64,000 nt of DNA from Magnolia sinica (lineage: Eukaryota > Streptophyta > Magnoliopsida > Magnoliales > Magnoliaceae), in NCBI RefSeq assembly GCF_029962835.1, contig NC_080590.1, positions 60,758,001-60,822,000 on the forward strand. Direction: 5' to 3'. The notes under the pieces were generated by a model. It had not been told where the DNA came from, made no database searches, and saw nothing but the letters and a program-made list of their open reading frames with translations. Made by a program: the position numbers and the translations under genes. This document shows, in pieces, positions 1 through 12,626 of this stretch; position 1 is the stretch's first letter; each line of letters starts with the position of its first letter.

Positions 1-2457
1 GACAACGCTGCCATGCTGGCACTTGCAAACTGCAAGTCGCCTGTCCAAAAGTGACAAAAATTCTGAATTTACCCTAATAACCCCGCTACTTGAGTATGCA
101 AATTCGAGCGTTCCAGCCATTGAATCTCTTCTAAATTCACACCAAAGGTTGAAAATAAGTTCAGGCCCGTGCCTATAAAATCTAGCTGTTAATTGTGGAA
201 CGGTGCCCGTTGATCGCGAATTGGGCTACTGCGATAAAACCTCCCATCCATTTGCAATTAAACTTCACCCGACCCTTCATCGAGTCATGGGGCACCTATC
301 CCATGTATCAGATAGGCCAGGGGGCCATCAAAATAGCCCCAACAACCAGATTTGGGTCCAACAGGGCCATTAGAAGCATTTCTTGAAACTTAGGGTCAAT
401 AGACATAATTTTGGGCATATATAACGTTGCGCACTCTCTCTCAAACCCCATTTTCAACAAATAAGAGAGAGTGTGTGTGTGTGTGAAAGAGAGAGAGCGA
501 AGAAGAGAGAGATTTGGGGGCAACTCACTTGCATTTGACCTCGGTAGCCGAAATTCATAAATTCCGACGTCCTCTCCCCTCCTCCGCTAGAAATCTTGAT
601 TGTTCTCCGTTGTTGGAAGAGAAATTCCAACCCATCTAAGGTAATATAGGGATTCTCACACTATTTTCATAATTTCTACAACATGCATTTGATCTTTGCC
701 CATCCAATGCAATGCAGGGCCCCGGCACCTCGAGCTTGCGGACCCGGCGTCACTAGGATCATCTCAGCAATCTCCAGCTAAGTTTAGGTGAGGACCATTA
801 CCTTTAGGCAGTCAATTATCGTGCCTAGTATAGGTTTAGTGAATGTGTGTAGTGCATTGTTAGTGCATGTTACTGAATTTTCATTTGAGCTGCATAATTA
901 GAATAATGGACTAGAAATTGCTGAAATTATGGAAGGGGATTAGACCTTAATACCCCAAATATGTGACTTATGCATTTGCATGCTCATGTAGGGTGCAAAT
1001 ATCTCACTTTCTCCAAATTTATGCTAGTTGATTGTTGATTTCTTGATTTGGTCCTAACTATGCTTTAACAATGACATGAATTGTTATAAATTGTTGATTG
1101 TCGGTTGAATTATTGCTACATGTCAATTATGCTAAGAGTAAAGGCATGGAATGTTGTCACATTGTTGACTTATTGAACAACTTGCTTAATTTCCTTGATT
1201 TATAGCTGAATTATGTGATTTATGTTAACTCATGGAAGACTAGTTGTTGTATATTGGTGTATGGCTGCCTTTATGGTTGTATATGTTGGAACATGGTGAA
1301 CGTGACCTATACGGGTTAGCGGAACTTGATATATTGTTGTCCATGTACTTAAATTACTGATTTATGCTTGTCATGAGTGAACTATCTCTAAATTTGATAA
1401 TACATGCCATGTATTATTGCATAAACCCTTTTGGATGGGCCGATTACCTAGAATTACTTGGGCGACCCCTTTCGTTGGACCTGCCCGCGAGTAATCTCGC
1501 CTGAATAGTTGAACTATAGGTTGTTGGCCATAGTTGGACTACACAGGACTACATTCTTAGGTCGATTAGTTATGGTTCACTAATAGTCGACCATCCTTAT
1601 ACATTAACTTGTTTGATCATGCCTGTATGAACCCGAAGTACCCTAAGACCGTTGCGCCCATTATTAATTATGATTTACGGCCCACAAAGTCTAATGAGCG
1701 AGGGATGGTGGTATGAGATACTATGCCCGTGCTGTCGGCCTACGCTAGGGTGACGAGCCTCCCCGTAGTGTCCATTGAGCGCATGGACTCGTGAGCTGGG
1801 AACAGTGGTATGGGACACTGTACCCGTGCTATCGGCCTATGTTGGGGTAACGACCACCCTACGGTGACCGTGAGTAGGACATTTAAGTCCCAACTTATTT
1901 CGTTTATGTTTATACTACTTTTCAGGATTGACGATCCCAAGATAGGGCTAAGGGTTGGGCGAGCCACATAGCCATGGCCCTTGAGCCACACGATCGGGTT
2001 AGGACAATAACTCCACTAAGGGTATTCTAGTTTCCCCAACCTGCTAGACGAATGAACTTAACTAATCAACCAGGCTAACATATTTCACGACATTACATTA
2101 TATTTGTGGCGATTATGCAGTCGAGGTTGCTTTTAAGGGAGTGTTGTTTCATCGCGAACGTCAGATGTCGTCGCTTGAGAGAGTGTTGGTTTCTTTGTGA
2201 GGAGCATGCATCATATCATAACCATGCATTTACTTTAACAACAGTGTTTAGGATTCCATGCTGCTTGTTGTTCATTAAATGTATCATATGCATGATAATT
2301 CGTATGACTATTGCTAATGGTACCACTGAGTTGATTACTCACTCCCACTCTGGGACGGTGTTCTAAAACACTAACCAGAACCTGATATAGATGTAGGTAC
2401 CTTGGAGCAGCACGCATTAGACGATGTCAGTGTCGACGATGGCGAGGAGCAGGTGTA
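1..2457 (+). repeat. Left part of the Gypsy 5' LTR, truncated by the window edge
   Basis: Positions 2143-2457 align with 19837-20150 of the 3' LTR, which shows that this is LTR. Positions 1-2142 have no partner here because the 3' LTR is truncated; they are called LTR by continuity and by resemblance to the solo LTR at 21891-26476. A motif of about 60 nt built around 'gggatggtgg...gtgctgtcggcctacgc' occurs twice (about 1702-1770 and 1795-1865) and again in the solo LTR near 25365. A (GA)/(GT) microsatellite lies at about 465-500, and 'CCTATAAAA' near 172-180 is a possible promoter element. No credible gene is seen. Confidence 0.7.
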
Positions 2458-4575
2458 TGTAAGTGCTATAGTTTATATCCCTGTTTGTTGTCAAATTTGT
2501 AGTGCCAAAATCACTATTATACTCTGTTATACATAACTTGCATAAGTGAAGCTCTCTCAAGGATCAACATTCATAATCAAGCAAAGCTCTCAAGTACAAG
2601 ACTCAGGATCTTGAATGAAAGAACTGATCACAAGACAAGACTCTTGAATGCAAGAACTGCTCACAAAACTCAAGCTGAAAAGAAAAAGAAAGTACAAGAC
2701 AAGACTCTTGAATGCAAGAACTGCTCACAAGACTCAAGCTGAAAAGAAAAAGAAAGTACAAGGCAAGACTCAAGCTGAACTCAAGACTCAAGTTGAAAGT
2801 CAAGCTGAACTCAAGACTCAAGCTGAAACTCAAGCCACTTTCATGATTGAGCTACTTCAAGGTTTAGTCTACATCAAGACTTCAAGGCTCATTCTTCATG
2901 GTCTCTTGTTTCAATGTCCATACTTCATGATTGAGGTTTGTTTGACCATAGGATGACCTTAGAAAGTAGGTCATTTCGGATACATAAGTCGAATGTTATT
3001 TTACATGTGATTGGTCTGTTCTTCGACCTTAGGTCTGACTAGTCCTAGACTTGCTTCGACCACTCTAAGAAACTCGATCAATCGTAAGTTTGTTACAAAT
3101 TCGGATAAAATCTTAGCCTTCGACTAGTCCCGGAATCCTTCGACCGATCGTAGGAACAGTGTCGACTCTTCGACCAATCGTAGAATCTACGACTCGAAGT
3201 CCAGCGAGTGTGAACAGACCTACGACCGGTCGAAGGAAACCTACGACCGTCGTAGGTGACCTACGACGTCGTAGGAGGCTACGACCAGTCGTAGAACGGC
3301 CAAAGCATATCCCGCCGGATTTTTCAAATATCTGTTAGAGCTTCGACTAGTCGTAGAGCACTCTAGACCATTCGAAGACCTGATCTTTTCACTTATAAAT
3401 AGAGCACGAATCTCCGAAGAAATCATCGATTTAATTATAGTATTCAAGCCAATCTTCGTCGAACTTCTGAGAGATAATTTTGTGCTACATCTAACCTAAG
3501 TGTGCTTATTTAATATCTTCTTTCCTTAGCTTTATTTTAATTGATTTTGTTTTTGCTATCCAATCCGATTTGAAAAGAGGAATTGTTATTCCCTTTCTTT
3601 GGAATCAAAATCAATTAAGGCAAGCCCTGTTTGGTTTAATTTAAAATCAATTAGATCTAGAACCATTGTAATCAGTCTTGGACATTGAACTTGGACATTC
3701 AATCATCTACTTTGATTTGGTTCTACCTTGCTACAACGAAGAAGATATTCGTATTTTACATATTGTAAATTCCTTTCTATTATTTTGGTTTCTTTCAAGA
3801 TTTGCGGAAAAATCTTGTTATATTGGTTATCCGAGGAAAGCCAGAAAACTCAGTGTGGGGTTTTTAATTGTGTAAGCCCACATACAAAGACACAATTGTA
3901 AGGGTTTTGGGTGAACTGGGAAAACCTATCTTTAGTGAACGCTAATATCCCCTGTGTGAGGATATTAGGAGTGGAGTAGCTTTTTGTGTGGTTGTTGGAT
4001 AACAGTTGGTGAACACACAAGCGAACCACTATAAATCCTTTGAGTTGTGGTTGATTGATTTATTCTTTTAATTGTTTTTATTATTTTTGTGGGATGTATG
4101 TATGGTGGTGAATGTTGTAATTATTTCAATCTTTGTTAGAATGTTGTAATAGCTTAGAATTTACTTTCTGCTATTCCTTTATAAGCTTGTTTTTCAATTT
4201 CATTTTGAAAGTTGTTCCAGCAAGGTTGCCCTGCCATTTTTATGGTGTATGGCTGTCCCTAGAACAATACATTTTTAATTACAAGTTATTTCAATTCAGT
4301 TTGTATTTCTTTTTATATTCCTCTTCGATTTGAGACTTGATACAAAGACCTTTCTAGAAATAAGGTTGTCCTACCATAAACTCTGTTTTTGGTGTAAGGT
4401 TGTCCTTAGAACAACGTTTGTATCAACCTCTCAAGATCTGAATTTTGAGGTCATTTTAATTTCTGCATTGTTATTTAATTTGGCTATCATTTTCTTTATT
4501 ATTCCACTGTTATAAGTTTTTATTTGGCATTGTCCTATTCACCCCCCCTCTAGGACATATAGCTTGGCCTTTTCA
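2458..4575 (+). repeat. SIRE-like 5' LTR
   Basis: It begins TGTAAGTGC and ends CTTTTCA two bases before the PBS. It aligns along its length with 10472-12580, with scattered substitutions and small indels. Inside it are a purine-rich repeat of 'caagactcaagctgaa' units (about 2685-2835), a cluster of CpG-containing imperfect palindromes of the form CTACGAC-N-GTCGTAG (about 3000-3370), and 'CTTATAAATAGAG' near 3391-3403, a good TATA-box candidate. A short ORF over the purine-rich repeat is low complexity and is not called as a gene. Confidence 0.88.
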
Positions 4576-4577
4576 AG

Positions 4578-4591
4578 TGGTATCAGAGCCT
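4578..4591 (+). other. Primer binding site of the SIRE-like element
   Basis: TGGTATCAGAGCCT lies two bases after the 5' LTR end. It matches the usual initiator tRNA-Met complement of plant LTR elements. The same motif with one change (TGGTATCAAAGCCT) occurs at 12583-12596, outside the 3' LTR, which is abnormal. Confidence 0.85.
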
Positions 4592-4648
4592 AATAGCTCC
4601 TTTTAATTCTTGGATTTAATTCCTGAGCTAACGATTTAAGCTATTCAG

Positions 4649-6248
4649 ATGTCAAATTTTGATAGCCTTTCAGTCACTAGGCCTCCACCCTTTGATGGCT
4701 CCAACTATGCTTATTGGAAAGCCAGAATGAGGATCTTCCTCAAATCAATGGATGAAAATGTGTGGCAAGCCACAGTGACTGAATGGAATCCTCCTATCAT
4801 GGAAGTTACTGGGGTTGATGGTTCAAAGTCTATGAAATCCACTCCATATTACCAATGGACCACCCTTCAGAAAAGTGAGAGTAGTGCAAATGCTAAAGCA
4901 CTAAATGCAATTACTTGCGCACTATCACCGGATGAGTTCAAAAGAATCATTTCCTATGATACTGCAAAGCAAGCTTGGGATACATTAGAAATGACACACG
5001 AGGGTACTACAATTGTCAAAAAATCTAAAGTCCAACTCCTCACAACCAGATTTGAAGAAATTCATATGGAGGAAAATGAGATGTTTATGGACTTTTACAC
5101 TAGATTGAATGACATTGTAAACTCAATGTGGGGTCTTGGCGATAAAATCCCAGAAAGTAAAGTATGTGCAAAAATATTACGCTCACTTCCTGAACGGTTC
5201 AATTCTAAAGTAACCGCAATCCAGGAACTTCGTGATACGGATAATATGAGGGTTGAAGAACTAGTTGGTTCTCTACAAACCTACGAGTTAAACTTTAAAG
5301 CTCCTAAAGGTAAATCTATCGCCTAAAATCTTCTAAATGTAATTCAGAAGAAAATTCTGATTCAGAAGATGATATGGCTCTTTTCGCTAAAAAAATTTAT
5401 AAGATTTTCAAAAGCAAGAAAAGGGTTGATTTTCAAAAATCAAATGACAAAAAGAAGTTTAGACCCAAATCTCGAAAATCTTTGAAAGATAGTCAATGTC
5501 ACAACTCGCTAGAATATGGGCCCTTAGCAAATAGATGTCCTAAAAGGGACAAACCCAAGAAGAAGGGTATGTTGGCTACATGGGATGAATCATCTCATTC
5601 TGAAGGTTCTTCTGAATCAGAAGATTCTGAAATCGAGTCGGGCAATGAGGTCAAAGCTCTTATGACTCTAGCCAAATTCACATTTTCAGATAATGACTCT
5701 ACAAGTGAAGAAAATCTGAATAGTGAATGTGAAAATGAAGATGATCTTCAAGATGCTTACAATGCCCTATATAAGGAAAGTTGTAAAATTGTGACAAACT
5801 TAAACTTCAAAAAGAAAAGTTTTCTAAACTCAAAAATTGTTTTGAATCGCTTGTCTTAGAAAAATCACAAATTTCAGATAATTTTGAAAAATCAAAATGC
5901 GATTTGGAATTTAAAAACTCTCAAATTGTTGATTTAAAATCTGAAATTGAGATACTTAACAGTGAAGTTTCCTCTCTTCCGAGTTTAAAGGACACATGGA
6001 AATATGCCCAAGGTGATCCAAAGTTAGAAAAATTGTTATCCGGATCAAGAAAATGTGGCGATCGATCCGGGTTGGGCTATGATAAAAATCAACCTCCTAA
6101 ACAAAAGTATACTCCTCCTATGTTTGTTAAAGGAGAGTCCTCAAACTCAAAAGGGAAAAGTACTTATCAAGATTTTTCTAAAAATTCAAAAGCTTTTCAA
6201 AAACCTAGAAACAACCATGTCAACTTTAATCGAATCGAAATCCACTAG
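4649..6248 (+). pseudogene. SIRE-like gag, broken
   Basis: The first open segment (4649-5326) is a UBN2/Copia-type gag opening with 'RPPPFDGSNYAYWKARM', followed by the capsid-like region ending near 'LNFKAPKGKS'. A stop at 5324-5326 and frame changes near 5340, 5830 and 5900 split the rest. A nucleocapsid-like segment with 'KRDKPKKKG' and an acidic, serine-rich stretch (about 5590-5770) follows. The CCHC knuckle near 5495-5540 has lost its second Cys (Ser) and its His (Pro), whereas the minus-strand relative at 20908-21903 keeps CFNCHEYRHLANKC. The start at 4649 lies 58 nt past the PBS and matches the family's usual start. The gene would form the virus-like particle; here it is defective. 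Confidence 0.85.
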
Positions 6249-9200
6249 CTGAAAAGATAGTTGATTTACTCAAGGAGCTATTAAAATCTAACTCTATAGG
6301 TCATTCCTACAAATATACACAAAAGAAGACCAACTATGTTCCTAAACCCAAAACAATTATGAAATGGGTTCCTAAAGTCACCGCTTGGTTGCTCACACCG
6401 CTTTCAAAGCAACAAGTCATTCAAAGTGGTACCTAGACAAGGGATGCTCCAGGCATATGACAGTGACAAAGCCTTATTCACCGATCTTGAAAGATATGAT
6501 GATGGTTCATCACATTTGGTGATGGAAGCAATCGCAAGATTTTAGGCCAAGGTACTTCAACTTTTTAATCTTCCGTGTTTAAAAATGTTTTATATGTTGA
6601 AGGCCTAAAGCACAACTTGCTTAGTATATCACAAATATGTGATAATAACCATAATGTTCGGTTTTCTAATCAAAGCCGTGAAATACTAAACAATAAGGGT
6701 TCTGTAATATTAACTGGACGTAGAACGTCTGAAAATTGCTATATTATCAGTGAATCCAGCTCATCTAATCAAACATGTTACATGGTCCATACAGACGAGA
6801 CCGATTTATGGCACAAACGTCTTGGACATGTACATCATCGAAATCTATATCGATTGAGCAAACGAGAACTTGTAAGAGGTTTACCCAAACTTCAGAAATT
6901 AGATAGAATATGTGGTGCGTGCAGATAGGCAAACAAACAAAGAACTCACACAAAAAGGTGAATTCAAATACCACATCAAGACCACTCGAACTTCTCCACA
7001 TGGATCCGATAGGACCTACCAGAACAGAAAGTCATGGTGGGAAAAAGTATATCCTAGTAATAGTTGATGACTTTACCAGATTCACTTGGGTAGTCTTCTT
7101 AAGGGATAAATCCGAAACCCTTGAAGAAGTAAGAAAAGTTCTCAAAAGGATTCAAACTGAAAAATCTTCTCAAATCAGTAAAATTCGTAGTGATCATGGA
7201 TCGGAATTTGAGAATAGCAATTTTGAGAAGTTCTGTATCGACCAAGGAATATTACATGAATTCTCTGCTCCTAAAACTCCACAACAAAATGGAATTGTAG
7301 AAAGGAAGAATAGGGTGCTTCAAGAAATGGCTAATGTCATGTTGAATAGCATGAAGCTCTCTAAAAATCTTTGGGTTGAAGCAGTCAACACAGCTTGCTA
7401 TATTATTAACCGAGTCTACACAAAAAAGATAATAATAAGACGGCTTACGAATTGTGGTTCAATAAAAAGCCTCTGTTAAATACTTTCGAATTTTTGGCAG
7501 CAAGTGCTATATTTTACGTGATCGTGAAAATTTGGGAAAGTTCGATACGAAGAGTGATGAAGGTATTTTTCTAGGATACTCTTTAAACAATGGAGCTTAT
7601 AGGGTCCCGAACAAAAGGACTGGTGTGATTCAAGAATCCATTAATGTTGTCATTGATGATCATTTAAACACACCAACTTCTAATTCCAGATAATGATGAA
7701 GTACTAATCATTGATAAACCCGATACTTCATCAAATCAAACTGATTCTGAGTTGAGGACTGTTAAAGATCATCCAACCACACAAATTCTTGGAAACCCTC
7801 TCACCGGTGTTCGCACACGTAGACAACTTGAGGATATATGTAATTATGTATGTTTTACATCCCAAATTGAACCATCTAACGTAAAAGAAGCGCTCACTGA
7901 TAAACCGGATTGTTGCGATGCAAGATGAACTCAACCAATTCATAAGAAATGATGTTTGGTATCTCGTACCAAGACCTAAAAATAAACACATCATTGGAAC
8001 AAAATGGATTTTCAAAAATAAGTCCGATGAATGTGGAAATATAATGAGAAACAAGGCTAGACTGGTGGTACAAGGTTATACTCAAATTGAAGGGATTGAT
8101 TTCGATGACACCAGTAGCACGTCTTGAATCTATCGGACTATTTATATCCATTGCATGTTTTAAAAAGATAAAGATCTATCGATGGATGTGAAAAGTGCTT
8201 TTCTAAATGGCGATTTACATGAAGAAGTCTATGTTGAATAACCAATGGGATTTGAAGATTCCAAAAATACTGATCATGTATATCGGCTTAAAAGGCACTT
8301 TATGGATTAAAACAAGCACCTAGGGCATGGTATGAGAAACTAACAAAATTTCTTTTATGTCATAAATTTCAAATGGGATCTGTTGATAAAACTCTGTTTG
8401 TTAAAAAACATAATGATCATATCTTAATGGATTTATGTTGATGATATCATTTATGGATCAACTTGTACTAACTTGACTACTGAGTTTGCAGATTTGATGA
8501 AATCACGGTTTGAAATGAGCATGGTTGGGGAATTGACTTATTTCCTTGGATTGCAAGTAAAGCAACAATCAAGGAATATTCATTTCTCAATCTAAGTATG
8601 CCTTGAATCTAATTAAGAGATTTGGATTTGAGAATGGCAAGAATTTCGATACTCCTATGAGTACTACCCGAAACTATCAAAAGACTCTAATGGTAAAAAT
8701 GTTGACTCAAAACTTTATCGGAGTATGATTGGTAGTTTGTTATATCTAACTCTGCTAGTAGACTGATATTTCTCTAAGTGTTGGTATTTGCGCAAGATAT
8801 CAATCGATCCAAAAGAATCTCACTTGATTCCTAATCGAATTATTAGATATGTCGCAATATTGTAAATCTCGGTCTCTGGTATCCTCATGAAACCAATGTT
8901 CAATTAGTTGGGTACTGATTGGGTTGGTAATCTAGATGATAGAAAATCAACCGGTGGAGGATGTTTTTATTGGAAATTGTCTAGTTTCTGGTTTAGTAAG
9001 AAACAAAATTCTATATCACTTTCAACATCTGAAGCTGTTTGATGGTAATGCATGTACACACCTTGTTTGGATGCAACGAATGCTAAGTGATTATGGAATT
9101 AAACAGAATTCTATGTTATTACATTGTGATAATTCCAGTGCGATAAATATTTAAAACTTATAACAGCATTCTCGTACTAAGCATATTGACATTAGATTTC

Positions 9201-9348
9201 ATTATATAAGGGAATTAGTAGAAGAAAAGTTATATCTCTAGAATATATTCCTACTGAAGATCAACGTGCTGACATTTTCACAAAACCTCTTGATAAAAGC
9301 AAGTTCAAAAAGATGAAATTTGATCTTGGCATGTGCATTTTAAATTGA
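6249..9348 (+). pseudogene. SIRE-like pol (protease, integrase, RT, RNase H), broken
   Basis: The domain order is Copia-type. A protease remnant 'WYLDKGCSRHMT' near 6424 shows K in place of the catalytic-loop Ser of D-S-G. The GAG-preintegrase and HHCC zinc region runs about 6800-6925 (LWHKRLGHVHH...CGAC). The integrase core runs 6910-7479, with SDHGSEFE and NGIVERKNR supplying acidic residues. RT starts about 7918 with 'DVWYLVPRPKNKHIIGTKW', has 'DVKSAFLNGDLHEEVY' near 8183 and 'YVDDI' near 8436. RNase H follows (about 8920-9150), then the C-terminal 'DIFTKPLDKSKFKKMKFDLG' and a stop at 9346-9348. Stops and frameshifts recur every 100-600 nt, so no polyprotein can be made. Confidence 0.85.
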
Positions 9349-9639
9349 TAATTTATGCCTTCTTGTATATTATTGTATATATTTGCTAGATTGAATTTCA
9401 ATTTTTGTTTAAATTGCAAGATATTGGATTTTTGGGGTTTGTACGACCGTCGTGAGTATACACGACGTATCACGACGTCGAATACCCACGACTCGTGGAG
9501 CATGGGTTTCACTTCAAATGGTATCCATGCTATCTCAAATGGTACTCGATTTGTTTGCCTTCCTTAATCTGTCATTTCATTCTTCGATTCGACTCCATCC
9601 TGGTCATAGTGACATTCCATTTGCATACTTTATGACGTA

Positions 9640-10047
9640 TTGGCTACTCATATGTTAGTCGATATGCTCGTTGATGAAGCACCAATCCATCATCCGATCT
9701 TCAACAATACAAATATTAATAAGATGAAGTTAGATCTGCTTCCTGAACAAGGTGGTGGTGTTGATGGTGGTCCTGAAGAAGCTGGTGTTGATATTAATAT
9801 GGATGATATTTTTGAGGAACGGGATTCTGACTCTAATGATCCAGATTTTGTACCATCCGATGTTGATGCACGTCTGAGTGCATTAGAAGATAAAGTTGAG
9901 AATATTAATGTTAAGTTGGAGAACATGTCTGTTGCTCATGATTTGCAATTCAAATACATGCGCAAATATCTAAGGCGCTTGAACAAAGGCATGCACCAAC
10001 TTGATCCTTCTATTCCTGCTCCATCTTCAAGTTCTAATTCTGACTAG
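9640..10047 (+). CDS. Post-pol ORF of the SIRE-like element, acidic coiled-coil protein, function unknown
   Basis: This 135-codon ORF lies between the end of pol and the 3' LTR and is the longest uninterrupted frame in that 1.1-kb region. The protein is acidic in its first half (EEAGVDINMDDIFEERDSDS) and then has a heptad-like stretch, 'LSALEDKVENINVKLENMSV' (residues about 70-90), that looks like a short coiled coil. It ends in a Ser-rich tail. It shows no membrane segment or signal peptide, so it is not an obvious envelope protein, although SIRE elements are known to carry an extra ORF here. The start could be the Met at 9640 or a later in-frame ATG. It is unexpectedly intact compared with the neighbouring pol. 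It could be the tail of a larger decayed ORF. Confidence 0.45.
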   Translation: MATHMLVDMLVDEAPIHHPIFNNTNINKMKLDLLPEQGGGVDGGPEEAGVDINMDDIFEERDSDSNDPDFVPSDVDARLSALEDKVENINVKLENMSVAHDLQFKYMRKYLRRLNKGMHQLDPSIPAPSSSSNSD

Positions 10048-10260
10048 TTTCTATGAGACTTTTGGTATGTAATAACTTTATTACTTTGCTCTTGTTTGCT
10101 TGAGTTTGAGTTGGATTCTATGCTGGATATTTGTTTTTCATGTAATATTTATGCTGGATATCTGTGATGCTATCTTGAGTATCTCTATGACTCTTTTGCT
10201 ATACTCTATTTCCTCCTCATGTTTACTCTCATTCCTTTATTTAGTTCTCCTTTGTCATCT

Positions 10261-10471
10261 TGTGACAAAAAGGGGGAGAATGGTTTGTTGTTAATGTGAT
10301 TGTGAGAGGAGTAGCATTGGTTATGTTACTCAGGGGGAGTGGGGTGTCAAGAAGAATATATGTTTGATCTTGTTGAATGTTTAATGTTGCTTATTGATTT
10401 GCATGTATTAACCAGTTGTTTTACTTTTGTTTGGTTATGTGTTTTGTCACTAATTTGACAAAGGGGGAGAT
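10261..10471 (+). other. Polypurine tracts of the SIRE-like element
   Basis: Three G-rich purine runs occur before the 3' LTR: 'aaaaagggggagaatgg' near 10266, 'cagggggagtgggg' near 10331, and 'aaagggggagat' at 10460-10471 directly before the LTR's TGTAAG. The last is the expected primer for plus-strand DNA synthesis. Multiple PPT-like runs downstream of pol are typical of the SIRE group. Confidence 0.75.
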
Positions 10472-12580
10472 TGTAAGTGCTATACTTTATATCCCTGTTT
10501 GTTGTCAAATTTGTGATGCCAAAAACACTATTATACTATGTTATATAAAACTTGCATAAGAGAAGCTCTCTCAAGGATCAACATTCATAATCAAGCAAAG
10601 CTCTCAAGTACAAGACTCAGGATCTTGAATGAAAGAACTGATCACAAGACAAGACTCACTGCTCACAAGACTCAAGCTGAAAAGAAAAGAAAGTACAAGG
10701 CAAGACTCAAGCTGAACTCAAGACTCAAGTTGAAACTCAAGAAAGTACAAGGCAAGACTCAAGCTGAACTCAAGACTCAAGTTGAAAGTCAAGTGAACTC
10801 AAGACTCAAGCCGAAACTCAAGCCACTTTCATGATTGAGCTACTTCAAGGTTTAGTCTACATCAAGACTTCAAGGCTCATTCTTCATGGTCTCTTGTTTC
10901 AATGTCCATACTTCTTGATTGAGGTTTGTTTGACCATAGGATGACCTTAGAAAGTAGGTCATTTCGGATACATAAGTCGAATGTTATTTTACATGTGATT
11001 GGTCTCGTTCTTCGACCAGTCTTAGGTCTGCTTCGACTAGTCCTAGACTTGCTTCGACCGTCTAAGAAAATCCTCGACCAATCGTAAGTTTGTTACAAAT
11101 TGGATAAAATCATAGCCTTCGACTAGTCCCTGAATCATCGACCGATCGTAGGAAGCAGTGTTCGCATCTTCGACATCGTAGAATCTACGACTCAAGTCCA
11201 AGGTCTTTGCAGGACCTACGACTAGTCGAAGGACCTACGACCCGTCGTAGGTGACCTACGACGAGTCGTAGGAGGCTACGACCAATCGTAGAACGGTCAA
11301 AGCATATCCCGCCGGATTTTTCAAATATCTCATAGAGCTTCGACTAGTCGTAGAGCACTCTAGACAGTCGAAGACCTGATCTTTTCACTTATAAATAGAG
11401 CACGAATCTCGAAGAAATCATCGATTTAATTATAGTATTCAAGCCAATCTTCGTCGAACTTCCGAGAGATAATTTTGTGCTCCATCTAAGCTAAGTGTGC
11501 TTATTTAATATCTTCTTTCCTTAGCTTTATTTTAATTGATTTTGTTTTTGTATCCAATCCGATTTGAAAAGAGGAATTGTTATTCCCTTTCTTTGGAATC
11601 AAAATCAATTAAGGCAAGCCCTTTTGGTTTAATTTAAAATCTATTAGAATTAGAACCATTGTAATTGAGTACTGGACATTGAACTTGGACATTCAATCAT
11701 CTACTTTGATTTGGTTCTACCGGGCTGCTACAACGAAGGAGATATTCACGTATTTTACATATTGTAAATTCCTTTCTATTATTTTGGTTTCTTTCAAGAT
11801 TTGCCGAAAAAATCTTGTTATTTTGGTTATCTGAGGAAAGCCAGGAAAACTCAGAAGTGGGGGTTTTTAATTGTGTAAGCCCACATACAAAGACACAATT
11901 GTAAGGGTTTTGGGTGAACCTGGGAAAACCTATCTTTAGTGAACGCTAATATCCCCTGTGTGAGGATATTAGGAGTGGAGTAGCTTTTTGTGTGGCTGTT
12001 GGATAACAGTTGGTGAACACACAGGCGAACCACTATAAATCCTTTGAGTTGTGGTTGATTGATTTATTCTTTTAATTGTTTTTATTCTTTTTGTGGGATG
12101 TATGTATGGTGGTGAATGTTGTAATTATTTCAAGCTTTGTGAGAATGTTGTAATAGCTTAGAATTTACTTTCTGCTATTCCTTTATAAGCTTGTTTTTCA
12201 ATTTCATTTTGAAAGTTGTTCCAGCAAGGTTGCCTTGCCATTTTTATGGTGTATGGCTGTCCCTAGAACAATACATTTTTAATTACAAGTTATTTCAATT
12301 CAGTTTGTATTTCTTTTTATATTCCTCTTCGATTTGAGACTTGATACAAAGAACTTTCTAGAAATAAGGTTGTCCTACCATAAACTCTGTTTTTGGTGTA
12401 AGGTTGTCCTTAGAACAACGTTTGTATCAACCTCTCAAGATCTGAATTTTGAAGTCATTTTAATTTACTGCATTGTAATTTACTTTGGCTATCATTTTCT
12501 TTATTATTCCGCTGTTATAAGTTTTTATTTGGCATTGTCCTATTCACCCCCCCTCTAGGACATATAGCTTGGCCTTTTCA
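10472..12580 (+). repeat. SIRE-like 3' LTR
   Basis: It aligns end to end with 2458-4575. It begins TGTAAGTGC and ends CTTTTCA. It keeps the purine-rich repeat (about 10660-10830, rearranged relative to the 5' copy) and the palindrome cluster (about 11010-11370). Visible divergence is a few percent plus small indels, so the insertion is not recent. Positions 12581-12629 continue with PBS and leader sequence that normally occurs only after a 5' LTR. Confidence 0.87.
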
Positions 12581-12626
12581 GTGGTATCAAAGCCTAATAG
12601 CTCCTTTTAATTCTTGGATTTAATTA

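Noticed and set aside
2603..2956. Open frames on both strands over the purine-rich repeat
   Set aside because: They are low complexity, lie within the LTR and are repeated in the 3' LTR; the frames exist because the repeat unit lacks stops.
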